36,308 nucleotides of DNA, from the NCBI GenBank assembly GCA_004802705.1, contig SGPL01000349.1, positions 1-36,308 on the forward strand. Direction: 5' to 3'. A program made the translations under genes and the position numbers. Under the pieces are notes generated by a model. The model made no database searches. It worked only from the letters and a program-made list of their open reading frames with translations, and had not been told where the DNA came from. Positions within the stretch are counted from its first letter, which is position 1. Each line of letters opens with the position of its first letter. Origin of the DNA: Bondarzewia mesenterica (taxonomy: Eukaryota > Basidiomycota > Agaricomycetes > Russulales > Bondarzewiaceae). Below, in pieces: positions 11,176 to 24,591 of the stretch.

Positions 11176-11990
11176 TCAGCTCTTTCCAGTACTTTTTCTC
11201 GCGTGACTCGATTATCGCAGTGACCAGACCCCGATCACTCACTTTATCTCCGTATTTGGCAATTTCGTATCACGTAATCAAAGACTATATAATGGCCGCG
11301 ACGATTCCTGTTTTCAACAACGCCCTCAAGTCAAATTGCAGACCGTCGCTTTTTCACCACTGGTGGTCTGTGCCAAAGCAGGGTGGACATCGATTCGGCC
11401 ATCTTAGTGCTCGGCGTTCCTGCGTCATGCTTGTCTTGCTCTTTCTCTCGTGCTAGGAAGCAGAGCCGGTAGTTCGTACACACATTACCATCGATTCATC
11501 CTGTTGACGTTACTGCAATCTGAATCGACATGGTATCCTTGCTACGCTTGTTCGTTCTTTCTGTAAGATTTGTCTCAATCAAACAAACCTAGGATCGCCA
11601 CTCGATGGCTCTATGCCAAGACAAGGAGGAAATCTTACATCTCAATGGAACTCTGCTCAGCTCAGTCCTTTGATTCAGATACGAGCATCTGTTACCTCTT
11701 GACGGCCGGTGACATCGTATATATTCTTTCTGATGCACCTTTCTCTGCCCAGGAATTCGAAATAATTGGTACTAATACTTGGAAGCAGAGAACCATGGTG
11801 GTGGCGGGCGCACCCCTCCCTTACTGAGTACGCCTAGGTACGCCTCCATGATGGCGTCGGAACTGACGTCACAAGTTTTTCTGCTGTTCCGTTTGCCTTA
11901 TATTCAACTGCCGTCCGCCTTTCTGGCCTTCCTTACATCTGACCCCCCAGCTCCTTGATTTACTCCCTACCACCGTATTTCGTATCTACC
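11176..11990. other. Intergenic region, HTS1 promoter and upstream region of the small conserved gene
   Basis: No ORF here shows family features or splice-supported extension. The left end holds the HTS1 promoter, including TGACTC at 11204. The right end, before the ATG at 11991, is pyrimidine-rich. I see no RNA gene. Confidence 0.5.
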
Positions 11991-12470
11991 ATGTCTTCCG
12001 GAGCTATGCAGTCCAATGTTGGCAATCCTCAATTATACAACGACGGCGATCAGAGGTGCGTCGTTGGTCTGCATTGCAGTCAGTGGAGTAGTTCTCCAGT
12101 TTGTTGCTCATGAGTATGTCGGTCGACAGAAATCCAACAACCAAAAGAACTTCCCAAATACAACCGGCCTTCCATGCTGGTCAAGAGCATTCCCACAACA
12201 GTCTTGACTCAAAGTTTGTGCTTCGACTAGTTCTGCTTCCACGATGCACTTCTGATATGCATCCAACATTGCAGAGATGAGCGTAGCATAGCCAACAGGC
12301 TTGCCGCAGCGGAGAAAGGACAGAAGGAACAGCGCGATTCTCGGCAGACCATCGATGATCCCCTGGCGCCAGCTAAGAGTCAAGGACATGAGCCGTCGCG
12401 CGGTGCAAAAATCGATGCTGAACTCCAGCAGGAGGAGCAGGAGTATTTGAGGAACAAGAAGAATACGTGA
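11991..12470 (+). CDS. Small conserved fungal hydrophilic protein of unknown function
   Basis: Three-exon model: 11991-12055, 12130-12213, 12275-12470, giving 114 residues; phases agree and the two introns have normal sizes (74 and 61 bp). A two-exon model skipping the middle exon is also in frame. The product is hydrophilic, with no signal peptide or membrane segment. It has an N-terminal NPQLYNDGDQR, a middle part resembling HAGQEHSHNSLDSKDER, and a C-terminal HEPSRGAKIDAELQQEEQEYLRNKK. The last block resembles a short motif I recall from many small fungal proteins of unknown function (HGNxPSxGAKIDxELxxEExxxLxKK). The start has a good context (ACCATGT). No biochemical role can be assigned. 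Confidence 0.7.
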
Positions 12471-12787
12471 GGTGTTGATACGTAACTTACTTGCGGGATT
12501 GTGACAAGGGCTAATTCAATCGCATTCAAATTCCGGCCTTTTCTTTGTCCTCAAGTAAGGAGGATCAGCAAGTTGAATGAATAGTAACCGGTGTGACGGC
12601 ATCCCCCAGCATCCCCCGCGGGAGAAGGTACGAAACACGATCACGTGCAGAACGCGCGACGCGCAAATACTCGTTGATGACCTTCTCAGGCCTGTGGATC
12701 AGGCAGACGCCGTTACATAAATCACGACGCATACATGATCCCTCCCTCGTTCTTCCCCCATACTCTTCTCTTCACTTTCATTTTGCA
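12471..12787. promoter_or_regulatory. Upstream region of the homeodomain gene with E-box
   Basis: This region follows the small conserved gene and precedes the ATG at 12788. It carries CACGTG at 12642-12647 inside ATCACGTGC, the sequence bound by bHLH factors such as Cbf1. The leader just before the ATG is pyrimidine-rich. Confidence 0.4.
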
Positions 12788-13739
12788 ATGGCTCCTGACC
12801 GCTACAATCTTTCCCGCACGTCTTCCATCGCTAGTATGTCTTCCGACGACGTTCCCAACGTTGAAGGAGTATGCAGCAGCTCCAAGCGCACACGCAGGCG
12901 ATTCACGAACCTGCAACTCACAATGCTCGAACAACTCTTTCATAAGACCTCACACCCTACACGCGAAGAACGCGAGGAACTTGCACGCGAGGTCGGCATG
13001 TATGTGTATCATTACGCATTTCGTTGTCGGCTGCGCGGACCGCTGATGCATCGCTTGCACAGGGAACCAAAATCTGTGACGATCTGGTTCCAAAACCGAC
13101 GCCAGACAGAACGTCGCGCGTCGCTACACAACGCGACCCACGCCGCGAATTTCGGGCGCGCGCCAAATCCCCCGCTTTCTTCACCTTTCCCGACCGCGAC
13201 GCCGTCTACGACGCGTCGACGCGTCTCATCTATGACTAACGCGGCCTCATCGCCCTATGTAGCGCCTACGACCCCCTTCACGCGTCGCCCATCCCTCGAT
13301 CGCGTCGCGACGCGCTCGGAGTTGCGCACCGCGCCCCCACGCACGCCGTCGCGTCGGCTTGACCCAACCAAATCTCTATGGGACAATATGCCGTCCTCAC
13401 CGCTCGCGCCGCCGAGCCCCCCCAGCGCGAGAGTACGTCGAATTCGGGAAAAACAAGCGGACGCGCACGCTTGAATGGGCATGCGCTGCCGCGCGGCTAG
13501 CGGGGAAGGAGAAGGGTAGCTCGCTGATGTTGAAGGAGACGGATGGAGAAGAGACTGAGGAGGAGGACCCGCAGGAGGCGATCACACCAATGGGCAGCTT
13601 GGCCGGGCCTGATCTTCTGTGGAGAAAAAAGGATGAAAAACGGAGTCTAGCGGGAGGAGGCGGCGAAGGAGAAGTCGAGGATGATGAAGTTATGACCGCT
13701 GCCTTGGTTCTATGTGGCCTAGGACGACGAACCGCATGA
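12788..13739 (+). CDS. Homeodomain transcription factor (frame break in C7 tract)
   Basis: DNA-binding regulator with a typical 60-residue homeodomain. It starts around KRTRRRFTNLQLTMLEQLF and ends with recognition helix TIWFQNRRQTERR. Exons are 12788-12999 and 13063 onward; the intron splits the homeodomain just before helix 3. Downstream is Ser/Thr/Pro/Arg-rich, probably disordered. Read strictly, the frame stops at 13474 (207 residues). Removing one C from the C7 run at 13417-13423 continues into an open frame to 13739 (295 residues) with RTLEWACAAARLAGKEK and an acidic tail, which looks more like real protein. An alternative intron starting at GTACGT (13433) does not keep that frame. It is not TALE-type, and there is no paired HD gene beside it, so it is unlikely to be a mating-type factor. 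Confidence 0.85.
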
Positions 13740-13884
13740 CGATTACGCTGTACTACATCAAAAGTGTGCCATAAATATCTTTATGAACTTGTATATAGGT
13801 CTAATTACCGACGCCCAAGAAATAAAAGTGAGTTATTAATACGTGGGTGCACCCCAAAATACAATCTAGTGCTGCCAGTCCGTG

Positions 13885-15177
13885 TCAGAGGCGGACCCAC
13901 CCAATCTTGAACAGTTTATATCCGCCCTCATCCGCCCTCCCAATCCCGCCCTGACGTTCAATCATCTCCTCCGCCAGCACAGCCAACTCCCACCCAGCCG
14001 CACCTCCATCACCCACATCCCTCGCGTTAGGAAAGACCTCCTTCACAGTATCAGCTACGCCTTCATGCCGGCCTGACGCTCTCAAAGCGACAATCAACCA
14101 AAACATTCCAGTTTTGACTCCGTCGGACTCGCTGGGCTTTTCAAGAAGCCTCTCGACGCACGTCTTGATCCATGTCGCATGTGAAGGATGATAGACAACG
14201 TCCGCCGCGTATACAAGATCAAAATGCCGATCCAATGGAGCGACGAAAGAGGGGTGTTCCCAATCCAGACGGCGCACGTCGATCACTCGAGGGGAGGAAG
14301 GAAAGTTGATCTCAAGGTTGCATTGAAGGTTCGCGAGCACGTCCGGATGGAAGTCTGTCGCCACAATTGTTATCGTTTGGTCTTGACATGAGCCCTGTCG
14401 TTGCAGGATTTTGGCTGCTGAGATGCTAAGGAGCCCCGTGCCGGCGCCGAGCTCCAAAATCCGCATATGATCACTGGTACGGCTGGACTTCGGGCCCAGG
14501 CCGAAGGTATCTGGGTTGGCGCACATACGTTCCGCAAGGAGGACCGAGCTCGCCCAACTCTGTAGACCGACGGAGGTGTGGTCCCCGCTGAGCAGTGGTG
14601 CATCGTTGAGTTCCACTTCAACTGGCGTGTTGGAGCCGTAGAGGGGGAAGCTGAACGTCCGCGTGAGAGCTTGCTCAGGCTCAGAAGTGACGAATGACGA
14701 GAGGAGTGCAGCTGCAACGTCGATTATTCGGGTGCGTTCGTGCTCTTCTGATGCAGGAGAGGATGAGAGCCAAATATCGGCGCGCGCTGTGAAACCCGTG
14801 AGCCATTTGACGGTGAAGTTGCGCTCGAACGTGTCCGAGCGGAGGACGTCAATATCAAATGGTTCGTCTTCGTCATCTACAGTCGATGAGCTGTTGGGGA
14901 TGGATATCACTTCTTCGACAAGTTTGATTTCCTCGTCTTCGTCTTCCTCCGCGGATGCGTATCCAGAGTCGGGCACGGAGTCATCGTGGACGAGACGGCG
15001 GAACTGGAGAGAGCGCTTTGGAAGGCCGATACGGGACTGAGGAGGTGGAGGCGGAGATAAATAGATATTGCGAAGGTTGTTCAGCGCGTTCGATATCTGT
15101 GATAGGGAATGTGTTGGTAAACGGGCGAGTGGGGGGAGACTGGACGTTGGCGACGCAGGTCGCTCAATAGTAAGCAT
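13885..15177 (-). CDS. Class I SAM-dependent methyltransferase, METTL21/EFM2-like
   Basis: Uninterrupted 430-codon gene, notable among its intron-rich neighbours. The N-terminal half is low in complexity, with an acidic block (SAEEDEDEEIKLVEE). The C-terminal half has the Rossmann methyltransferase signs of the Methyltransf_16 family: SWASSVLLAERM, motif I ILELGAGTGLLSISAAK, the acidic ATDFHPDVLANL strand, and FDLVYAADVVYHPSHATWI in place of the DxxY catalytic loop. Members of this family methylate lysines of translation factors. The length and extended N-terminus fit yeast EFM2, which modifies elongation factor 2, but other members cannot be excluded. It converges with the homeodomain gene (145 bp gap). 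The start at 15177 is the first ATG of the frame. Confidence 0.85.
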   Translation of the reverse strand: MLTIERPASPTSSLPPLARLPTHSLSQISNALNNLRNIYLSPPPPPQSRIGLPKRSLQFRRLVHDDSVPDSGYASAEEDEDEEIKLVEEVISIPNSSSTVDDEDEPFDIDVLRSDTFERNFTVKWLTGFTARADIWLSSSPASEEHERTRIIDVAAALLSSFVTSEPEQALTRTFSFPLYGSNTPVEVELNDAPLLSGDHTSVGLQSWASSVLLAERMCANPDTFGLGPKSSRTSDHMRILELGAGTGLLSISAAKILQRQGSCQDQTITIVATDFHPDVLANLQCNLEINFPSSPRVIDVRRLDWEHPSFVAPLDRHFDLVYAADVVYHPSHATWIKTCVERLLEKPSESDGVKTGMFWLIVALRASGRHEGVADTVKEVFPNARDVGDGGAAGWELAVLAEEMIERQGGIGRADEGGYKLFKIGWVRL

Positions 15178-16629
15178 GATATGTAATTCCTCTATCGTTC
15201 TATGGATATATGGTGTTGTCGGTCTACTGGCAAGGAATGTTGCGAGAGATTTGAACGGTGCGTTCGTCTAGGGAAAATGTTCAGAATCGATCAGTAGTGT
15301 GATTCTTTTAGAGGGTATCGTCTAGCGTATACAACAAGCCAAAAACCCAAGACGGAAAGGAAGAAAGGATAATCAAAGCAAAGATTGGGAGGCTACTGAG
15401 GTTATTGGACGAGCATGGTGAATCTGTTGCACAGGATGAGAATATTACGAGACCAAGCTGGCAGCGAGCAAGTGTCCTATTGCAAAAGCGAAAATTCAGC
15501 GCACGTGATTTTAGACTTGGACCGGGCCGAGGGGACCGGCACCCTCATCATCCAAGAGTCATCCAAGTCTCTGATCCAGGATCCTCTGGGCCGTCCACGA
15601 CGTCCGGGGGTCTCGAGACGCGCAATGCGTTGCAGACATGACAAAGGACACGCACGGTGCGGTAAGTTAAGTTGTGATGAGACACGAAAGTTCAGTGCGT
15701 TCAGCGCTAGCAACTTGTCGACGGAACACTCGGCCCTGATGCTGGCTGTGATTGAGACTGGACTTCCATTTGAACGCTCGGCGAAAGGGTGCCCAAAGAG
15801 ACTGGCGACAAGTCACCGAGCAGGAGAGGCCTGAAAATGTTGGCATGTGAGTGCAGTAACTTATGAATGGCGATCCTTTACGAAAACGCGTTGACACGTT
15901 GTGTCGCAGAGCCTCCGAAACCATCATTCATCTCCGGAGGGAAGCGCGGAGACTAGAATAGATGTTACCATCATCATCTGACGAGGTTCGGAAGATCTAG
16001 AGTACAGTAATAGAACCTCACGCAGAGAAGTGGCATACTGTATACTCCATTGCTAGAGCAGGTCAAATATCATTGAATCTATCCATCGTACTTTGGTCGG
16101 TCCAACTGGTGGACTCGTCTCGATCCGCAGCGCTGATGGCGCGCAGCAGGTAGAAATTGCATAAATATACGGTGTGTTTAATTATACGCCACGTGCCATG
16201 AGCCGCTTGCTTCTTCCATCCACTTAGCCTCCTTCATGCTATATAGCTCATAATGCTGACCTGTATGCACACAAAAAAACGTTGAGGGAGAGAATGAACT
16301 GTGTCTGAACCATGGACCGTAGAATTAGTGCGATCTCGGCAGAGCAGGAAAGGCACGTTATGGAGGTAAAATGGTCCCTGGACTTTCGGGGGGCGCGAGG
16401 TTGATTCTGGTTGTCCGGAATCATTATGCGCTCGTTGTTGTCTGCCTAGTCCTCAGTCGCCTTCAGTCTCAGGCTTGCGGTCTTTGACCGCCGTCGCTCA
16501 TTTTGCTCCACAATCTTACCCTCCTTTCTCTCCTACCTCTACCGTACGGTCTGTCCCAATCGGCCCCCCTCCGTTTAGGTTTCCTCTCATTTTCGACGGG
16601 CCCTTCGTCTGCCGACGATAATTTCAGGC
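15178..16629. other. Long intergenic region between methyltransferase and chitin deacetylase
   Basis: About 1.45 kb between two divergent starts. The left part carries GCACGTGAT at 15501-15509 (ATCACGTGC on the methyltransferase strand) and a further CACGTG near 16191. The right end (16500-16620) is a pyrimidine-rich leader. Open frames here, the longest 139 codons, have no family features. I see no RNA gene. Confidence 0.5.
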
Positions 16630-18760
16630 ATGCTCCCATACGCGGTACTCGCGACGATCGCCGCACTCGCCCCAGTGTTTGTTGCCGCGCAGGACGGCAG
16701 TATTTCTGGCCCTACCAGTAGTAAAGACGCTGCTGGTTACTCTTGCGATCCCTCAAAGTGCACGCTGCCAAGTTGCAATTGTGCCAGCACCAGCCCACCT
16801 GGTGGGTTGAATGCCGTGAGTCCTTCCCCTGTCAGTCGTCGAGAAAATTTGTCATGCATCATATCGCATGCATTCAATTCCTAAAAACTCAACCCCTCCC
16901 CCCCGCTACATGTACTTAACGTTCATTTATAGTCTGAAGTCCCCCAGTTCATCGTTTTTACCGCCGACGATGCCATCCAATCCTATACCCTCGACTCTAT
17001 TAATCAGTTCCTTGCCCAACGGAAAAATCCGAATGGATGTCAGCCAAAGACGACATATTATACCTCCCTAAACTACACGAATTACACGCTCGTTACCGAC
17101 TGGTATGTGGCAGGCAACGAAATTGCTGACCACACGTACGTACCCCTTCCTCACATCAAATGGTTATACCATACTCATGGACGTTGACTGATATCGTGAA
17201 TCTCATATTCACTACCTGCCATATCATCAATCAGGATGACGCATGTTGGCACTCCCCCGGATGATGAGGTCGACGGTAACTTGATTGCTCTCAACGCACT
17301 CGCCGGCATTCCCCTTTCCGCCATCAAAGGATTCCGCGCACCCTATCTTAACTACACCGCCGACACTTTCAAGCATCTCGCCGCAGCCAAGTTCACGTAC
17401 GACTCGTCCGCCTCCGCGTCCATTCCCGTAACCGATCCTGGTACAGACGCGTACTGGCCATACACCCTGGATAACGGTCTTGCAAACGATTGCTTGAACG
17501 TTGCTAATATTTGCAAGGGAGAGCCGAAGCTTCCTGGCTTCTGGGAGATTCCGATGTATGCGTTCTTCGATAACCGGGGTTCCGCTGGCCCGCATCTGAT
17601 GGACCCTTGGTTGTAAGTCATCTCCGGTTGAGGAGACAAGATGACCCGACCTTGACCTTTGGATGTGTGTAGGGATGCTGCTAATGGCGCATCTGCAGTC
17701 AACGACTCTGCAACGCTTGCGTATATGAAAAATACGTTCACTGCTCACTACAATGGCAACCGCCAGCCAATTGGATTATACACTCACCCCATCCATCTTT
17801 CAGTGCGTCTCTTCGAATTCGGAGAATTTTCATGTAACGTTGAAGAGACTCAATTTCTCTGCAGACCACCTATCCCGCTTCAACCGCCCCCAAATCGACC
17901 ATTGCCATGGTCAACAGCTTCCTTGACTGGGCTCAGGAACAAGAAAATGGTACCTTCTCTCCGAGTCTCTTCCGCGAGAAGCAATTCTAATTTCTGCTTG
18001 GACAGTGTGGATCGTCTCATCAGAACAGCTTCTTGATTGGGTCCAGCATCCCACGCCCGTTTCTCAGTTGGACAGCCTTGACTCGCTCAAATGCTCGACG
18101 CCACAAGTCACTGACAAGATCTGCAATGGCATGCCGTCAAACGAGGCGGGTCTGCTCAGTCACTGTGCCTTCCCGGATTTCCCCTTCTACACATGCGTGA
18201 GTGTCGCGCTTGATTCTTGGGTCTGTATTTGTAGACGAGTCCCCCTGACGATTGCTCTTTGACATCAGTACGGATGCCCTGTGACACCGCCAACTCCTGA
18301 TGATCCCAACCCCTCGCAGCAGGTTCCGAATGGCGAGCAGGCACGCGTGAGACGTAAGGCATAAGTTTGCCTCATACGGTCAGTGTGCTGACCTTCCTAC
18401 TCTAGTTCCTTCGAACTGTTCGACGCCCTTCTGGGACCCGATCAAGGGTGACTGCATTTGCTCGTCCGATACTTGTACATTTAGTGATGATTCGCGGCCT
18501 ATTGGCGTACGTCCTCTTTTATCTTTGCTCTCTGCAGCTGTATCATGACTATCTCTATGTAGCCGAACGGTGCAAATCTGACGGGCGGAGGAACTGGCGG
18601 AGCGTTCGACAATTCTTCTAGCGTGGTCCCGTCACAGACATACGTGCCATTTAACGGGAGCGGCGCGATGCCGACGCTGCCAGCGGGCGTGTTCCCGGCG
18701 CTGTTGGTCGCAAGCTTGGGAGCGCTCGTTGGGTTGTTGGGCATATACTCAAAGCTCTGA
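16630..18760 (+). CDS. GPI-anchored chitin deacetylase-like polysaccharide deacetylase
   Basis: Secreted NodB-type deacetylase, 518 residues. Exons: 16630-16815, 16933-17135, 17235-17612, 17673-17802, 17865-17949, 18006-18196, 18269-18353, 18406-18506, 18563-18760. The protein starts with a signal peptide (YAVLATIAALAPVFVAAQ). A Cys-rich segment follows (SCDPSKCTLPSCNC), then the catalytic domain: VFTADDAI with the metal-binding Asp, NEIADHTMTH with the two His (HxxxH), and GFRAPYLN. Later come THPIHLS and SFLDWAQEQENVWIVSSEQLL. A second Cys-rich part (SNCSTPFWDPIKGDCICSSDTC) precedes a Ser/Gly stretch and a hydrophobic C-terminus typical of a GPI signal. It probably converts cell-wall chitin to chitosan. 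The ADDA variant of the usual DDGP is common in eukaryotic deacetylases of this branch. Confidence 0.9.
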
Positions 18761-19631
18761 GTCGCGTTGCTAATCTCATGAGCTGCAGGACACCTTTCCT
18801 TATCTACTTCATTATTGGGTACCTTCCTTTTAATGTCTTTCCTTCGAGGACTTTGATACATGACGAAGACAGTTTCTTATTCTTCTCTTTTCCGGTCAAC
18901 GTTTTGTTTGATCATTGATTTATGTTCCGTGGACTTTATCGCTGGACTATCATCTACCCACCTCACCGTCCGATCCTTTTCCCCAATCCCTCACGCTCCC
19001 CTCATCATCGCAGCAGCATTCCATGCGCGCATTTACGCCTATTGGCATTCGCAATGTGTCTCATCGCGTACTTTCGGCTTCAGTTGATCCATCCTTTTTT
19101 ATTCGTAGCAGATCTCTTGTTTTCTTTAGATGGTTATGCCGCACTCCGCGATCGCGTGACGTGATATGACGTTGCAATCATGTTTCAGCCCGCGCTCGAG
19201 TTCTCAAATTAGGGACTGCAGCTCGTGTGATTACACCTAGCGGCTTGTATCTTTGACACCGAGACAGGCTGAGCACTTCCTTGAGCCAAGTTGGGTCCAG
19301 TCAGCGGGCGTACGTCGCGTGAACACTGTGTGATGCGAGACCTCCAGAGACTTGGAGCTTTTCAAAACATACTTATTGTAGGTCCAATTTCCAGGAGCCA
19401 GCCAAGGATTGATATATTGCCAATTCATCGAATGCAATTGGCAGACAGCTGCAGACAGTCTCGACTCTCGCTAGCTCTCATTCTCATGTGTCAGCGAGTC
19501 GAGATCCGGCGGAGTATGTACATATATAGAAAAGTTCACACGAAAAAAAGGCAAAAAATCTATGTAATATTTCAAGGCAATTCTAAGCCATTACTGACTT
19601 CTGACTCGGAATCTACTCGATTTTACTCCAG
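18761..19631. other. Intergenic region before methionine aminopeptidase 2
   Basis: About 870 bp between two genes in the same orientation. TGACG-type sequences occur at 19157-19173 (GTGACGTGATATGACG), possible bZIP/CRE-like sites. I see no coding sequence or RNA gene. Confidence 0.4.
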
Positions 19632-21545
<1,914 letters not shown>

Positions 21546-22019
21546 TCAGATCTTCAGAATCTGTACGTAGCAAGTACACTGTACATTCTTTCAGGACTGG
21601 AAGGCCTAGCGCGACTTGCGTCCAGACAATCTCAGCGTTTCTTTGTATCTTCTGAAGATGTTTGTAGCGGAAAGGGGCTCTAATACCAGGAAGGGACGTC
21701 CAGGTCAAGTCCAGGTCGACGGACTGCATATTGATAGGGGCGCGTGACAGTATTGCTGAGTCACCTGCCTTTCGCGCATGATAGATCTTGTGCGCTGCCT
21801 CGCACACGTCCACACATGAGGGTGTCTCACAGCTTTCTCTCCCCTCCCTTCCTCTCCACTGTTCTGCGTTCATGGACCATGCTCTTCGAAATTTGTATTT
21901 GAATTCACGGAGAGTTCTATCTGCACATTCCACCCTTTAGTACCTCTCTCTTCGTTTCTGCGCACGCACCTTCGCTTTTCTGAAGTTAATCGCTCACCCC
22001 TTTGCTCTGGGCCTCAGGC
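21546..22019. other. Intergenic region before the hydrolase gene
   Basis: Holds the 3' end of MAP2 and the promoter of the hydrolase. A polypyrimidine stretch (about 21830-21860) precedes the hydrolase start. No gene seen. Confidence 0.4.
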
Positions 22020-24591
22020 ATGGCTTTTATGCTTCGCTGGCCGTTTTCTCGCGTCGAGTCCTCTGCCAAAAATATCGAAATTTCATCTGCTCAGGCTGTT
22101 CAGACTGTTACCACTGGTTCTGCAGGACGTCCGATAAAACGACGGTCATCTGTATCTACTTTGCTACGGCACTATGAGAAGCCTGGTATCGCGCCCCCGT
22201 CGTCGCGCATAGATCCTTCTTTACAGCAAAGCGAAGGCCGTGTTATTAGCCTTTGGGATGCGTGGAAATTCGCAGCTTTTGCAGCTATCAAGGGTGAGCA
22301 AATTCAGATCTATAGGGGCTTGGCTCTGGATCTGCGGGGCACTGCAACGGTTTCTCTTGATACATGCGTAATGCGTATCCATACGTCTTTTTGCAAGAAA
22401 GATGACGTATGGCAATTCTCCCCCATAAAAGCAGGCAAGACGCTTTTTTGACAAACCCGAGGCAGGGCCATCCATTAGGGCCATCCATTTTTCTCGCTCA
22501 TCATTCCTAGACGTGATACTAATCTTCCTCAACCGTCTAGCCACCGAAATGGCGAGTGACGTCTTGTCGTATCATATTTGGGGTCCACGCAAGAAGTCTT
22601 GGGGTATACAGATGACAATCTTTACCAGCCTTATGCGCAACGCGGGGCAACACTCCGATCTGGTGGACATTGTAGGTTACCCTAGATCTGTTTATTCCTG
22701 CATTTTCCTGATTTTACCTTAGGCGACTATGCGTATGTTTATAGCGTTGAGCACACTTGTTCCTCTCCCGCCGGACGCATTGGTTACTCCCGTCACCTTC
22801 CGCGTCCAGAAACGCGCTCTTCGGGGTATCCTGGCACAGTATGACTCGCAGGAGGATGGCTCACGCGAACTTTCTGGAGAATGGGTTGTCAGCAAGAACT
22901 TATGGCAGCGACTCCAGGCGGAGTGGAAGGCTACCCATTCTATGCCGACCGCCGGTACAGGGGGCTCACAGCGCAAACAGCACAAGGACAGAGTAATCCT
23001 CTACCTACACGGAGGTGAGCGCCGACATTTTTTATCAAGTTCTTGTTCTCAAATCTTGACTTTTTCAACGTTATCAAGGCGCATACTACCTCTTTAGCCC
23101 AGCTACTCATAGAGGAATAACTATCCCCCTGTCCAAATTCACTGATGCTCGCGTATTTGGTTCGTCTTTGCAGATAGAATTTCCTGTCTCATACTCATAG
23201 AAATCCAGCTATCGACTACCGTTTGGCGCCTGAGACGCGCTTTCCCGGCCCTTTACACGACGCTACCATAACCTATTTCCGGCTAATTTACGATCTTCAC
23301 ATTCCTCCAGAGAACATCCTACTAGCAGGCGACAGCGCTGGTGGCGGTCTCTCTCTTGCTTTGTTGATGTATCTTCGCGATAACAACTATCCTTTGCCCG
23401 CCGGAGCAATCCTGATGTCACCATGGGTCGGTGCGTAACTTTCTACCACGAGCACTTGTTATCACAATATCTAATCAATTGTCCGCCGGCTGGTGTAGAC
23501 TTGACGATGAGCTGCGACTCGTGGGACAGCAATGCTCAATTCGATGTGGTTCCTATCCCGACCTCTGGTCATCATCTCAATCCTGTCGCATGTTATCTTG
23601 GACCACATATGGAGCGATATCTGACACATCCATATGCAAGCCCATTGTTCGGCGATGTCAGTGGTTTGCCACCTATACTGATCCAAGCTGGTGAAGCCGA
23701 GGTGCTCAGGGACGAGATTACGTTGTTTGCTCATAAGGCTACTCTTGCCGGCGTCAAGGTGCAGCATGAATTGTATGAAGATGCGGTGAGTTCTGCCTTA
23801 TCACTGTGGTCCGGAGACTGTTGTTATTTACTCAGACTATGTTTTATTCAATATCTCAGACCCACGTCTTCCAAGCTTTCCCCTTCATTGACGCCTCACA
23901 TGAAGCATTTCTCTCCTGTCGAGACTTTGTGCGGAACATTCTCCCCCTCGTACAAGCGCAGGCACCACAATTCCTAGATTATGTTGCCGAGACAGGACTG
24001 GAACAAGAAATTGATAACGCAATGACCAAGCTGGTCAGAGGCAGTGGCGCTGGAAGTGCATCGCAAGGTTGCCGCAGTTTCGATGACTTAACAGACGGAA
24101 GTGATACAGAAAGCGAGGAGCATGTTGATGAGGATGAGGAGTTTTCTTCATGCATGGCGGCCGCTGGGTTGAGCGGTGAGGGATTGGGATTGATGACACC
24201 ACCCAGATCTCTTGACCACTCCGAATCCGATTTAGATCCAGATTCGGATGGACAAGGTGGATTCTCATCCCGTCGTCTGCAATCGGGCTCTCCACGGCGC
24301 GATGGACGCCTCAATAATAGACTACGCATGCGACGAAGCATGGACAGTCTAAAACAGTCTATCCCTTGCCCTCCCTCTCCATCAAGCAAACGGACCCTTC
24401 GACGTTCCCGTTCCCGTCCACCGCTCAATCATCATCACATCCGACTTTCCTCGCTCAACATGTCTACTATGGCGCCAGTGCCGATGCCGACTATCCGTGC
24501 GAGCTCTAGCAACCCCGATATTAGCTCGATGTGCCAGCAATTGGAACGGTCGGGACCTGCGAACCAGACAACAACGTTCAGATCGCAGTAG
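22020..24591 (+). CDS. HSL-family alpha/beta hydrolase with long disordered tail
   Basis: Esterase/lipase-like protein of 682 residues. Exons: 22020-22293, 22511-22671, 22723-23014, 23079-23159, 23209-23430, 23499-23785, 23860-24591. Key elements: oxyanion motif LYLHGGAYYL (about 240), AIDYRLAPE, nucleophile elbow AGDSAGGG (Ser about 312), a candidate acid residue around QAGEAEVLRDE, and catalytic His in THVFQAFPF. This is the hormone-sensitive-lipase group (abhydrolase_3), which acts on acyl or acetyl esters; a steryl-acetyl or lipid ester substrate is possible. The last exon adds about 190 residues rich in Ser, Arg, Asp and Pro (DGSDTESEEHVDEDEEF, SSKRTLRRSRSRPP), unlike the compact enzyme fold and probably regulatory. 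The first intron (217 bp) is long for this region. The start lies in a good context (GGCATGG). Confidence 0.88.
22461..22490. repeat. Short direct repeat in the first intron of the hydrolase gene
   Basis: GGGCCATCCATT occurs twice in close succession, near 22466 and 22479. It lies in intron 22294-22510 and may explain part of the extra intron length through a small duplication. Confidence 0.6.

Noticed and set aside
11570..11827. 85-codon frame upstream of the small conserved gene
   Set aside because: No homologous pattern, no splice context and a position in a likely promoter region.
12788..13739. Mating-type homeodomain locus
   Set aside because: There is a single homeodomain gene with a conventional WFQNRR helix. 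No divergent HD1/HD2 partner and none of the usual flanking genes are seen.
15415..15834. 139-codon open frame in the intergenic region
   Set aside because: Composition and residue pattern show no domain or splice-supported extension, and another frame over the same bases is also open. It is probably chance.
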